A DNA stretch of 25,706 bases from CANDYO01 sp964627795. GTDB lineage: Bacteria > Pseudomonadota > Alphaproteobacteria > Rickettsiales > CANDYO01. The first letter of the stretch is position 1, and every line of letters begins with the position of its first letter. Positions 1 to 7,560 of the stretch are shown here, one piece after another. The stretch covers positions 1-25,706 of the forward strand of contig CAZVLF010000012.1 of the NCBI GenBank assembly GCA_964627795.1, given 5' to 3'. The notes under the pieces are model-generated. The model saw only the letters and a list, made by a program, of their open reading frames with translations. It was not told where the DNA came from and did not search any database. The translations under genes and the position numbers were made by a program.

Positions 1-72
1 GCTTTAAGTACATTCTAACATCCTAACTTATTAAAAGTCAGGTGTCAGCCCCAATATTTAAATTTAAAATGC

Positions 73-100
73 TTGCCTCTTTTTTTGCTTGATATAAAAT
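73..100 (+). promoter_or_regulatory. possible sigma70-type promoter of the cytochrome b561 gene
   Basis: TTGCCT (73-78) and TAAAAT (95-100) are separated by 16 nt and lie 24 nt before the ATG at 125. A Shine-Dalgarno sequence AAGGAGAG follows at 111-118. In DNA this AT-rich a -10-like hexamer is easily found by chance, so only the placement gives support. Nothing else is recognisable in bases 1-72. Confidence 0.3.
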
Positions 101-124
101 TTAAATAAAAAAGGAGAGATACAT

Positions 125-670
125 ATGTTTAAAAATACTTCAGATTCTTATGGTTCGATTGCCAAACTATTCCATTGGCTTATGGCTTTAGCTATAATAA
201 TATTATTGATTGTGGGATATAGTTTGAGCACTTTAAAAATGCCAGTTGCTTATAAAATTCATAAAACTTTTGGGTTTATGGTTTTGGTTTTGGCTGTAGC
301 AAGGATCCTATGGAGATTTAGTAATATAACTCCTGGATATGGCTCAAATATGCCTAAATGGATGGGATGTGCAGCTCATTTATTTCATTACTGTTTATAT
401 GCATTAATGATTACAGTGCCTTTAAGTGCTTTTATAGCTTCTAATGCTGCTCAATATCCTATTTCATTTATGTTTTTATTTGATATGCCATTGATTTTTA
501 GTGAGAAAAATATTCAACTTGCTAAAGCTTCAATGCAATTACATAGATTAGGTGCTTTTATATTAGCTTGCTTTGTTGGAATTCATTTTTTAATTGCGCT
601 TTATCATAATTTTATTAGAAAAGATAATATCTTAACAAGAATGTGGATCAGTAAAAAATCTGATAATTGA
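125..670 (+). CDS. cytochrome b561 domain protein (CybB-like)
   Basis: A 181-residue inner-membrane diheme b-type cytochrome, expected to move electrons from the quinone pool; the E. coli homologue CybB is reported to oxidise superoxide. Four membrane helices can be seen at about residues 15-35, 47-65, 84-106 and 139-162. The histidines at 17, 46, 140 and 154 match the four heme ligands of E. coli CybB (13, 47, 137, 151), including the exact 14-residue spacing of the last pair. Further histidines are at 85, 88 and 161. The start is supported by AAGGAGAG six bases before the ATG. It stands alone, 75 nt before trcR, and is probably transcribed separately from it. Family assignment is secure; the physiological electron acceptor is not visible. 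Confidence 0.88.
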   Translation: MFKNTSDSYGSIAKLFHWLMALAIIILLIVGYSLSTLKMPVAYKIHKTFGFMVLVLAVARILWRFSNITPGYGSNMPKWMGCAAHLFHYCLYALMITVPLSAFIASNAAQYPISFMFLFDMPLIFSEKNIQLAKASMQLHRLGAFILACFVGIHFLIALYHNFIRKDNILTRMWISKKSDN

Positions 671-680
671 TAAACGGAGA

Positions 681-709
681 TTGACAAAATGAAGCTTTTT
701 CATTAAATT
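681..709 (+). promoter_or_regulatory. possible promoter of trcR
   Basis: A perfect TTGACA (681-686) is followed after 17 nt by TAAATT (704-709, 4 of 6 matches to TATAAT), with the trcR ATG at 746. A 6-bp inverted repeat AATGAA/TTCATT (688-693 and 699-704) lies between the two boxes and could instead be a weak end hairpin of the preceding gene. The exact -35 consensus with ideal spacing makes a promoter the better reading. Confidence 0.4.
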
Positions 710-745
710 TTCTCGGATATTAAATGACAAATTAAGGATATTACA

Positions 746-1309
746 ATGAGTTTACCATTAATGCCAAAAGCGACAGCTGTGTGGTTAATTGAAAATACAG
801 CGCTTACATTTGATCAAATTGCTGAATTTTGCGGTATGCACCCTTTAGAAGTTAAAGGCATTGCAGATGGAGAGGTTGCAGTTGGGATAAGTGGAGAGAA
901 CCCAATTAATAGAGGTCAGCTGACTCGAGAAGAAATTAAGCGTTGCGAGGAAGATAGTAGGGCTCGATTAAAGCTGTCATCCCAGGCTTTACAGCATTTA
1001 AAAATTAGCGATAAGAAGCGTAAAACTGCGCATTATACTCCTATTGCTAAAAGACAAGATAAACCAGATGCTGTGGCATGGTTTATACGCTTTTATCCAA
1101 ACGTATCTGAACAACAGATTGTTAAATTAATTGGTACTACTAAAACTACAATTAATTCTATTAAAGCAAGAACGCACTGGAATATGAATAACATTAAGCC
1201 TCGCGATCCAGTTTTACTTGGACTTTGTTCGCAAGTTGAACTTGACAGAGTTTTAGAAAAAGCAAGATTAGCGGAAGCTGAAGAGCAACAGCAAGAAGCC
1301 AATCAATAG
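746..1309 (+). CDS. trcR: TrcR-family transcriptional regulator (DUF1013)
   Basis: A 187-residue protein of the alphaproteobacterial DUF1013 family, named in databases as the cell-cycle transcriptional regulator TrcR. The N terminus carries the family block LPLMPKATAVWLIENTALTF (residues 3-22), followed by GMHPLEVKGIADGEV and the INRGQLTREEIKRCEED segment. A second helix-turn-helix-like block starts around residue 109 (AWFIRFYPN, then a segment with KLIGTTKTTINSIK). Length fits the family. AAGGA at 734-738 lies 7 nt before the ATG. The C terminus is glutamate- and glutamine-rich. Its target genes cannot be inferred here. The presence of this family is one of the better taxonomic clues for Alphaproteobacteria. 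Confidence 0.88.
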   Translation: MSLPLMPKATAVWLIENTALTFDQIAEFCGMHPLEVKGIADGEVAVGISGENPINRGQLTREEIKRCEEDSRARLKLSSQALQHLKISDKKRKTAHYTPIAKRQDKPDAVAWFIRFYPNVSEQQIVKLIGTTKTTINSIKARTHWNMNNIKPRDPVLLGLCSQVELDRVLEKARLAEAEEQQQEANQ

Positions 1310-1328
1310 TTAATATTAATATAAAATT

Positions 1329-1354
1329 ATAAGGACCTTATTATTGGTCCTTAT
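1329..1354 (+). promoter_or_regulatory. perfect hairpin between trcR and rlmE
   Basis: ATAAGGACC (1329-1337) and GGTCCTTAT (1346-1354) form a perfect 9-bp stem around an 8-nt loop. No T-run follows, so it is a poor intrinsic terminator. The left arm contains AAGGA (1331-1335), the only Shine-Dalgarno-like sequence before rlmE, placed 8 nt ahead of an in-frame TTG at 1344. The right arm overlaps the ATG at 1353. Folding would hide both, so a role in controlling rlmE translation is possible; a factor-dependent end of the trcR message is the alternative. Confidence 0.5.
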
Positions 1355-2045
1355 GAGCATTCTTATGGATAATAAAATTACTAGAAGTTTAACAGTTCGT
1401 GTTAAAACAGCAAAAGGTAGGAAAGTATCTTCTACCAGATGGTTACAAAGACAATTAAACGACCCTTATGTTCAACAAGCTAAAATTGATGGATATCGTT
1501 CAAGAGCAGCATATAAGTTGCTTGAGATTGATGAAAAATTTAAAATATTCAAGAAAGGCCAAGCTGTAGTTGATTTAGGTGCAGCACCAGGTGGATGGAG
1601 CCAAGTGGCAGCAGAAAAAATTGCTTTAGGTAAAGCTTGGGGTGGAAGATTATTGGCGATTGATCTTTTAGATATGCGTCCAATTGAAGGAGCAACCATA
1701 ATTAAACATGATTTTTTGAAAATTACAGAAGATCAGATTTCTGGATGGATCAATCAACAAAAGGTTGATGTGGTTTTAAGTGACATGGCTGCTTCTGCTT
1801 CAGGACACACTCATACTGATCATTTATTAATTATGCAATTATGTGAAGATGCATATTTTTTTGCCAAAGAGCACTTAAGAGAAGGTGGAGTTTTTATAGC
1901 AAAAATTTTGCAAGGTGGAACTGAGAATGAGCTTCTTAAATTACTTAAAACAAGCTTTAAAAAAGTAAAGCATTTTAAACCAAAATCAAGTAGAAGTGAA
2001 TCTGCTGAGATGTATGTTGTATGCCAAGATTTTAGAAATGGTTAA
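1353..2045 (+). CDS. rlmE: 23S rRNA 2'-O-methyltransferase RlmE (FtsJ/RrmJ)
   Basis: Transfers a methyl group from SAM to the 2'-OH of U2552 (E. coli numbering) in the A loop of 23S rRNA during 50S maturation. The SAM-binding motif VVDLGAAPGGWSQVA is intact. All four residues of the E. coli K-D-K-E catalytic tetrad have counterparts: the K of RAAYKL, the D of VLSDMA, the K of FIAKILQ and the E of ESAEMYVV. The start is uncertain. TTG 1344 has a Shine-Dalgarno at the right distance but inside a hairpin; ATG 1353 and ATG 1365 have none. ATG 1353 gives an N terminus of normal length before the conserved RVKT, and ATG 1365 is also plausible. It heads a close-packed run of eight genes, with the next gene starting 3 nt after its stop. 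Confidence 0.93.
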   Translation: MSILMDNKITRSLTVRVKTAKGRKVSSTRWLQRQLNDPYVQQAKIDGYRSRAAYKLLEIDEKFKIFKKGQAVVDLGAAPGGWSQVAAEKIALGKAWGGRLLAIDLLDMRPIEGATIIKHDFLKITEDQISGWINQQKVDVVLSDMAASASGHTHTDHLLIMQLCEDAYFFAKEHLREGGVFIAKILQGGTENELLKLLKTSFKKVKHFKPKSSRSESAEMYVVCQDFRNG

Positions 2046-2048
2046 TAA

Positions 2049-3032
2049 ATGGCTTTGGTGTGGGTTATAATTGATGATATTGCAGGAAATGCAAATCAGG
2101 CCATTGCAATTGCAAAAGCTCTAGATGAAAAATATGAAATTAAAAAATTAAAATATAATTTCTTAGGTTTTCTACCTAACCTACTGAAATTTAGTAATTT
2201 AATGGGAATAAACTTAAAATTAAGTGATAAGATAGAACCTCCTTTTCCTGATATTGTAATTTCAAGCGGAAGAAAAACAGCTCCAGTTTCAAGTTACATT
2301 AAAAAATATAAACCTAATACTTTTACTATTCATATAATGAATCCAGACTTACCTTATAAAGACTTTGATTTGGTTTTACTTCCTAATCACGATAAGAAAA
2401 TTGATTCAGAAAAAATATTATATACTATTGGTGCACCAGGCTTTTTAGATAAAGATGAAATCTTACAATCAATAGATAATTTTTCTCAGAAAAATAAAAA
2501 TATAGAGTCTCCCAAAATAGTTTTATTCATTGGGGGTAAGACCAAAAAAGGAGATTATAGTGATAATGATTATGATGAATTATTTAAATCATTTGGAAAG
2601 ATAAAAGCCTCGCTTTTAGTTTCAACAAGTAGAAGGACAAATTTTAAATCTATTGATGAAAAGCTAAGACAACTTGATAAGAAATATTATCTTTATGATT
2701 GGCATAATAATAAAAATCAATTTAATCCTTATAAGGCATTTTTAGGAATGGGAGATTATTTTGTGGTAACAGGTGATTCAGTTTCAATTATTTCTGACTG
2801 TTTATCCACAGGTAAACCAGTATATGTTTTTAGGAAAGATAAGGTTTTAACAACAAAACATATCAAATTTTTAGATTATCTAGCCAAAAGGGGTTATATT
2901 CAATATATAAGTGAAGCAGTTGAAAGCTTTAAAGATTGGAGCTATACTCCACTTAACGAAGCTAAAAGAGTAAGCGAAATAATTAAGGATAAAGCAAATG
3001 CTAGTTATAATATCGCCTTCAAAGACACTTGA
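2049..3032 (+). CDS. ELM1-family protein (DUF1022)
   Basis: A 327-residue protein of the family called mitochondrial fission ELM1-like, found in alphaproteobacteria and plant mitochondria. Family features are the N-terminal WVIIDDIAGNANQAIAIAKAL, the central ISSGRKTAPVSSYIKK with the following HIMNPDLP block, FIGGKTKKGDY, and the C-terminal VTGDSVSIISDCLSTGKPVYVF. The layout of two Rossmann-like halves resembles GT-B glycosyltransferases. No activity is proven for the bacterial members, so a sugar-transfer role would be inference. It starts 3 nt after rlmE, and its last 35 nt overlap yaaA in another frame, which indicates translational coupling. No signal peptide is seen. Confidence 0.8.
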   Translation: MALVWVIIDDIAGNANQAIAIAKALDEKYEIKKLKYNFLGFLPNLLKFSNLMGINLKLSDKIEPPFPDIVISSGRKTAPVSSYIKKYKPNTFTIHIMNPDLPYKDFDLVLLPNHDKKIDSEKILYTIGAPGFLDKDEILQSIDNFSQKNKNIESPKIVLFIGGKTKKGDYSDNDYDELFKSFGKIKASLLVSTSRRTNFKSIDEKLRQLDKKYYLYDWHNNKNQFNPYKAFLGMGDYFVVTGDSVSIISDCLSTGKPVYVFRKDKVLTTKHIKFLDYLAKRGYIQYISEAVESFKDWSYTPLNEAKRVSEIIKDKANASYNIAFKDT

Positions 3033-3738
3033 TTTTAATGATAATAATTTTTCTACTCAACTTAATTGTGCTGTGCCTAAGTATGAGAAAGAGTCGCTTG
3101 AATTAGTTAAGGAGTTAAAAAAATTATCTCCGCAACAAATTAGTAAGCTAATGGATATTAGCGAAAAACTTAGTGCTTTAAATTTTGATCGCTTTAACAA
3201 TTTTAGTGAGCAAAAATCAAAGCCAGCTTTATGTGCTTATAAAGGAGATGTTTACCAAGGCTTTGAATTAGAAAAATATGATTCTAAAGATTTTGAGTTT
3301 GCTAATTCGCATTTAAGAATAATTTCGGGTTTGTACGGAATTTTAAAGCCCCTTGATTTAATTAAACCCTATAGATTAGAAATGAGTATTAATTTACCTA
3401 ATTCTAAAGGAAAAAATCTTTATGATTTTTGGCAAGATAAAATAACTGAGCATCTTAATAATGAAAATCAAGAATTGATAGTTAATTTAGCTTCAAATGA
3501 ATATTCATCAGTGATAAAACGCTCTAAACTAAATAAAAAAGTTATTGATGTAGTATTTAAAGAAATGCATAAAGGTGTTTTAAAAATTATTGGAATTCAA
3601 GCCAAAAAAGCAAGAGGTATGATGGCTAATTTTATTATTCAAAATAAAATTACTAATATTAAGGATTTAAAAAAATTCAGTCCTTATAAATTTAATGAGT
3701 CACTTTCAAGCGAAGAAGAATATGTATTTACTAGGTAG
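2998..3738 (+). CDS. yaaA: YaaA-family peroxide stress protein (DUF328)
   Basis: A 246-residue cytosolic protein. In E. coli, YaaA limits unincorporated iron and so reduces Fenton damage during hydrogen peroxide stress. The family N terminus MLVIISPSKTLDF, the central PALCAYKGDVYQGFE, the HLRIISGLYGILKPLDLIKP block, and NLASNEYSSVI are all present, and the length is normal. The start at 2998 is supported by AAGGAT (2984-2989), which lies inside the end of the ELM1-family gene, so the two genes overlap by 35 nt. Its end overlaps the following lipoprotein gene by 17 nt. Both overlaps place it in the middle of one transcript. Confidence 0.92.
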   Translation: MLVIISPSKTLDFNDNNFSTQLNCAVPKYEKESLELVKELKKLSPQQISKLMDISEKLSALNFDRFNNFSEQKSKPALCAYKGDVYQGFELEKYDSKDFEFANSHLRIISGLYGILKPLDLIKPYRLEMSINLPNSKGKNLYDFWQDKITEHLNNENQELIVNLASNEYSSVIKRSKLNKKVIDVVFKEMHKGVLKIIGIQAKKARGMMANFIIQNKITNIKDLKKFSPYKFNESLSSEEEYVFTR

Positions 3739-4483
3739 GCTATTAACAATTTTATTCGTTATAACTTCATGTGCAAGTAATAATAATGATAAAAATTTAG
3801 AAAATTTTGATTTAAAGTATTGGGAAGAGCCTAAAATAATTGTGGTTGCTAATAAAGAAGATACTTGGGAAAAATTAGCAAATAAATTTAAGCTAGGTTC
3901 ATCTATTTTAAAAAGAAATAATAAAACCAAAACATTAAAAGAAGGCGTGTTTATCGAGATTCCTAAAAAGATACTTTATGAAGTTCATAAGGGTGATTCT
4001 ATTATTTTAATTGCATTAAAACATGGGATGACTTTTTCTGAAGTTGTTGAGCTTAATTCAATTAGTGAGCCTGATAAAATAAAAGTAGGATCTAAGCTTA
4101 AGTTAGTGGAAATAAATAAAATTAAGGAAGAATCTTTTAAAAAAGACAAAAGAGAAAAATTTCAATGGCCGATTAAGGGGCAAGTAATTAAAACTTCAAA
4201 CCCTAACAAAGAAATAAAAATAAAATCTGTAGGAAATATTAGATCTGCAAATAAGGGAAAGGTTGTTTATGTGGGGGATGAAGTGGGAAATTATGGAAAT
4301 TTAATTATTATTGAACATAAAAATGGTTTTTACACAAGTTATGGAAATCTTAGCAAAGTTTTTGTGAAAAAAAATGATGAAGTTTTAAGGGGGCAAAAAA
4401 TTGCTTACATAGATAACCAAGCTTTATCCTTTTCGATTAGAACTTCTTCTGCTAATCTTAACCCACTAAAATACTTGCCATGA
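3722..4483 (+). CDS. NlpD-like lipoprotein: LysM repeats plus degenerate LytM/M23 domain
   Basis: About 253 residues. ATG 3722 is preferred over an upstream ATG at 3695 because it yields a lipoprotein signal: MYLLGRLLTILFVITSC, with a lipobox ITSC. Two LysM-like units follow (NKEDTWEKLANKF... and YEVHKGDSIILIALKHGMTF...), then an M23 domain starting at FQWPIKGQVI. The fold-defining parts (GKVVYVGDEVGNYGNLIIIEH, read as two overlapping pieces) are kept, but the HxxxD zinc site, the H of the usual YxHL (here YGNL) and the H of HLHFEIR (here LSFSIR) are missing. It should therefore not cut peptidoglycan. In NlpD and EnvC such dead LytM domains activate cell-division amidases. This gene lies between yaaA (17-nt overlap) and pmbA (9-nt gap). 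No amidase gene is in the window. Confidence 0.82.
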   Translation: MYLLGRLLTILFVITSCASNNNDKNLENFDLKYWEEPKIIVVANKEDTWEKLANKFKLGSSILKRNNKTKTLKEGVFIEIPKKILYEVHKGDSIILIALKHGMTFSEVVELNSISEPDKIKVGSKLKLVEINKIKEESFKKDKREKFQWPIKGQVIKTSNPNKEIKIKSVGNIRSANKGKVVYVGDEVGNYGNLIIIEHKNGFYTSYGNLSKVFVKKNDEVLRGQKIAYIDNQALSFSIRTSSANLNPLKYLP

Positions 4484-4492
4484 GATTTTAAA

Positions 4493-5824
4493 ATGAATAA
4501 TCAAGCAATTTTAAATTATGTTATAGAAAATTCAAAAAAGCTAGGAGCTAATGACGTTGATGCAATAATAATTGATTCAACCAGCCTAGGTTCAGAAGTT
4601 AGGTTAGGAAAATTAATTAATATAAGCCGTTCTGCAAGTAAAGCCATTGGAGTGAGAATATTAGTTAATCAGCAACAATCAATGGTATCAAGTGCTGACT
4701 TAAGCAAAGAATCATTAGATAATATGATTGAATCGGCAATTCAAATGGCTAAGGTTACTCCCAAAAATGAGCATTTATTTCTAGCTAAACCTGATCAACT
4801 GGCTAAAGATTTTTTGGATCTTGATCTTTATGATGCAAACGAGCCATCTGCTGAAGAACTAATTGAGTTGGCCAAAGATACAGAAGAATTTGCACTTTCT
4901 AATAAAGATATCACTAATTCTGAAGGAGCTGGTGCTAGTTATGGAAGTAGTGAAATAAGTTTTGCAACTAGCAATGGTTTTTTAAGATCATATAAAACTT
5001 CAACAAGTTCATTTTCAGTTAGCGTTATAGCGGGTGAAGATGAGAATATGCAAACAGATTATTCTTATTCTTATGCAAGACATAAAAAGGATTTAAAAAC
5101 TTCTAAAGAAGTAGGTAATGAAGCAGCAAAAAGGGTGGTAGCTAAATTAAATCCTAAAAAAATAAATACTTGCGAAATGCCTGTTATATTTGATATTAGA
5201 GTTGCAAGATCACTGTTAGGAAGTTTTGCTTCTGCTATAAATGGAGCAGCAATAAGTAGGGGAACCAGCTTTTTATTAAATTCTTTGGGTGAGCAAGTAT
5301 TTAACTCCAAAGTTAATATTATTGATGATCCTTTTATTGTTAGAGGCATTGGTTCAAGAAACTTTGATGCTGAAGGAATTTCAGGTTCAAAGCTTAATAT
5401 GATAGAAAATGGAATAGTCACTAATTACTTCCTTGATCTACAAACTGCAAGTAAGTTGAATATGAAGACTACTGGTCATGCATCAAGAGGACTTTCTTCC
5501 TCTCCTTTGCCAAGCTATTCTAATCTCTACATGCTTGGGGGAGAATTTTCGGTAGAAGAAATGATAAAGTCTCTTAAAAAAGGAATTATAATTACAGAAA
5601 CATTTGGTCATGGTGCAAATATTATAACTGGTGAATATAGCCAAGGTGCTGGCGGATTTTACTTTGAAGATGGAGAAATTTTATATCCAGTTAGTGAAAT
5701 TACAATTGCTGGTAATTTAAAAAAGATGTTTCAGATATTAGTTCCTGCAAATGATTTAAAATTTGAATCAAGCATAAATTCACCTTCTTTATTAATTGAA
5801 AATATGGTTGTTGCTGGAAAATAA
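4493..5824 (+). CDS. pmbA: TldE/PmbA-family protein
   Basis: A 443-residue member of the TldD/PmbA family (U62). In enterobacteria TldD and TldE form a heterodimeric protease that matures microcin B17 and degrades the CcdA antitoxin; TldD supplies the HExxxH zinc motif. No such motif is present here: at the equivalent place the sequence reads RVARSLLGSFASAINGAA. This identifies it as the E (PmbA) subunit. Other family blocks are GSEVRLGKLINISRSASKAI near the N terminus, ISGSKLNMIENGIVTNYFLD, and the C-terminal ITGEYSQGAGGFYFEDGEI. No TldD is in the window, so the catalytic partner must be encoded elsewhere. The gene lies 9 nt after the NlpD-like gene and 2 nt before the ABC exporter. Confidence 0.92.
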   Translation: MNNQAILNYVIENSKKLGANDVDAIIIDSTSLGSEVRLGKLINISRSASKAIGVRILVNQQQSMVSSADLSKESLDNMIESAIQMAKVTPKNEHLFLAKPDQLAKDFLDLDLYDANEPSAEELIELAKDTEEFALSNKDITNSEGAGASYGSSEISFATSNGFLRSYKTSTSSFSVSVIAGEDENMQTDYSYSYARHKKDLKTSKEVGNEAAKRVVAKLNPKKINTCEMPVIFDIRVARSLLGSFASAINGAAISRGTSFLLNSLGEQVFNSKVNIIDDPFIVRGIGSRNFDAEGISGSKLNMIENGIVTNYFLDLQTASKLNMKTTGHASRGLSSSPLPSYSNLYMLGGEFSVEEMIKSLKKGIIITETFGHGANIITGEYSQGAGGFYFEDGEILYPVSEITIAGNLKKMFQILVPANDLKFESSINSPSLLIENMVVAGK

Positions 5825-5826
5825 TT

Positions 5827-7560
5827 ATGAAAGAAGAAAATAGTTCTTATTTATTAAAAAGATTAGTCAAAGAATTTGTTCAGCCATATTATTCTAAGTT
5901 AGGTTTTGCGGTGGCGGCAATGATAGTGGTAGCAATTTCAAATGCTGCTCAAGTTTGGTTGGTTAAACCTGCGCTAGATAAAATTTTTTTTGATTTAGAT
6001 AAAAGAATGCTTCTAATTATACCAATTTCTATGGTTGGAGTTGGAACTGCAAAAGCATTAGCAACATTTTTTCAGAATTATTTTATGAAATATGTTGGTC
6101 AAAAGATAATTACAGATATTCAAGCTAAATTATATTCACATTTAATCTATTCGGATCTTCAATATCTTCATAAGTTTTCCACCGGAAAACTTATATCTCG
6201 TTTCTCAAATGATATTATAACAATGAGAGCTTCGCTTAGCAATGTTTTAACAGGTATAGCTAAAGAATTATTGACTGTGGTTTTTCTTGTTTTAGTGATG
6301 TTTAGTTTAAATTGGCAATTGGCGATATTGATTTTTATAATTTTCCCTTTAGCTATATATCCAATTATTAGAATGGGAAGAAGAATGCGCAAAATTTCTC
6401 TTTCAACTCAAGAAAATCTTGGAAATTATACCACTCAATTAGATGAAACTTTCAAAGCTATTAAAGAAGTGAAATCATATCATGCAGAAGAGCATGAAAT
6501 TACCAAGTCAAATGATATTTTAAATAATATTTTTTCTCTTTATGTTCAAGCAATTAAAACAGAATCAGTTGCTTCACCAATTATTGAAATTATAAGTTCT
6601 ATGGCTATTGCTGGAGTTATTTGGTATGCGGGTAATGAAGTTATTTTAGGAAGCACTAGCCCAGGTAGTTTTATTGCTTTCATTGGAGCTTTTGTTGCAG
6701 CATATAGGCCAATTAAAAATCTTGCTGAACTTAATAATAATTTACAAGAAGGTTTAGCTGCCAGCAGAAGACTCTTTGATGTTATGGATATCAAGCCTTC
6801 TATTGTAAATAAAGAAAATGCTAAAGATTTGGTGGTTAATAGAGCAGACATTAAATTTGATAAGGTAAAATTTAATTATAATGAAAAAGATCTATTCAAT
6901 GATTTATCATTTAATGTAAAATCAGGACAAGTAATTGCTTTTGTGGGAAGTTCAGGAAGTGGAAAAACTACCATAGCTAATCTATTGCTTCGTTTTTATG
7001 ATATCTTAGACGGTAGTATTAAAATTGATGACCAAGATATAAAAACAATAACGCTTGAATCATTAAGAAAACAAATTACTCTAGTAAGCCAAGATGTTTT
7101 ACTTTTTGATGATACAGTGGCAGCTAATATTGGTTATGGAAATTTAAATGCAACTATAGATGAAATAATAAAAGCAGCTAAACTTGCTGCAGCTGATGAA
7201 TTTATATCAAAATTACCTGATAAATATGATACAATTATTGGACAAAATGGGTTTAAACTTTCAGGTGGACAGAAGCAAAGGCTATCTATTGCACGAGCGA
7301 TATTAAAAAATAGTCCAATTATTATTTTTGATGAGGCAACCTCAGCTCTTGATAATATCTCTGAACAAAATATTCAAAATTCAATTTATTCAATGAAGAA
7401 AGAAGGCAGAGCAATCATAATTATTGCGCATCGACTTTCCACTATCATAAATAGTGACTTAATTTATGTTTTAGATAAAGGGCAAATTATAGATTCAGGT
7501 TCCCACGAGCAACTACTAAAATCTTCTAAATATTACCAAGAATTATATGCAAAATCTTAG
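5827..7560 (+). CDS. msbA: MsbA-type ABC exporter (permease-ATPase half transporter)
   Basis: A 577-residue half transporter with an N-terminal six-helix membrane domain (about residues 22-310) and a C-terminal ATPase. The Walker A GSSGSGKTT is at 374-382, the Q-loop near 422, the signature LSGGQKQR at 478-485, Walker B IIIFDEATSALD at 498-509, and the switch histidine of IIIAHRLST at 535. All are intact. It should act as a homodimer in the inner membrane. A lipid A-core or other lipid flippase function is the usual assignment in Rickettsiales but is inferred from family only. It starts 2 nt after pmbA and overlaps the next gene by 14 nt. No nucleotide-binding residue is missing. Confidence 0.88.
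   Translation: MKEENSSYLLKRLVKEFVQPYYSKLGFAVAAMIVVAISNAAQVWLVKPALDKIFFDLDKRMLLIIPISMVGVGTAKALATFFQNYFMKYVGQKIITDIQAKLYSHLIYSDLQYLHKFSTGKLISRFSNDIITMRASLSNVLTGIAKELLTVVFLVLVMFSLNWQLAILIFIIFPLAIYPIIRMGRRMRKISLSTQENLGNYTTQLDETFKAIKEVKSYHAEEHEITKSNDILNNIFSLYVQAIKTESVASPIIEIISSMAIAGVIWYAGNEVILGSTSPGSFIAFIGAFVAAYRPIKNLAELNNNLQEGLAASRRLFDVMDIKPSIVNKENAKDLVVNRADIKFDKVKFNYNEKDLFNDLSFNVKSGQVIAFVGSSGSGKTTIANLLLRFYDILDGSIKIDDQDIKTITLESLRKQITLVSQDVLLFDDTVAANIGYGNLNATIDEIIKAAKLAAADEFISKLPDKYDTIIGQNGFKLSGGQKQRLSIARAILKNSPIIIFDEATSALDNISEQNIQNSIYSMKKEGRAIIIIAHRLSTIINSDLIYVLDKGQIIDSGSHEQLLKSSKYYQELYAKS

Noticed and set aside
1344..1352. TTG start for rlmE
   Set aside because: Not excluded, since a Shine-Dalgarno is in place, but both lie in a perfect hairpin and the extra residues are not typical of the family; ATG 1353 was used.
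5071..5421. 116-codon - strand frame within pmbA
   Set aside because: Shadow frame with no recognisable motif, opposite a conserved gene.
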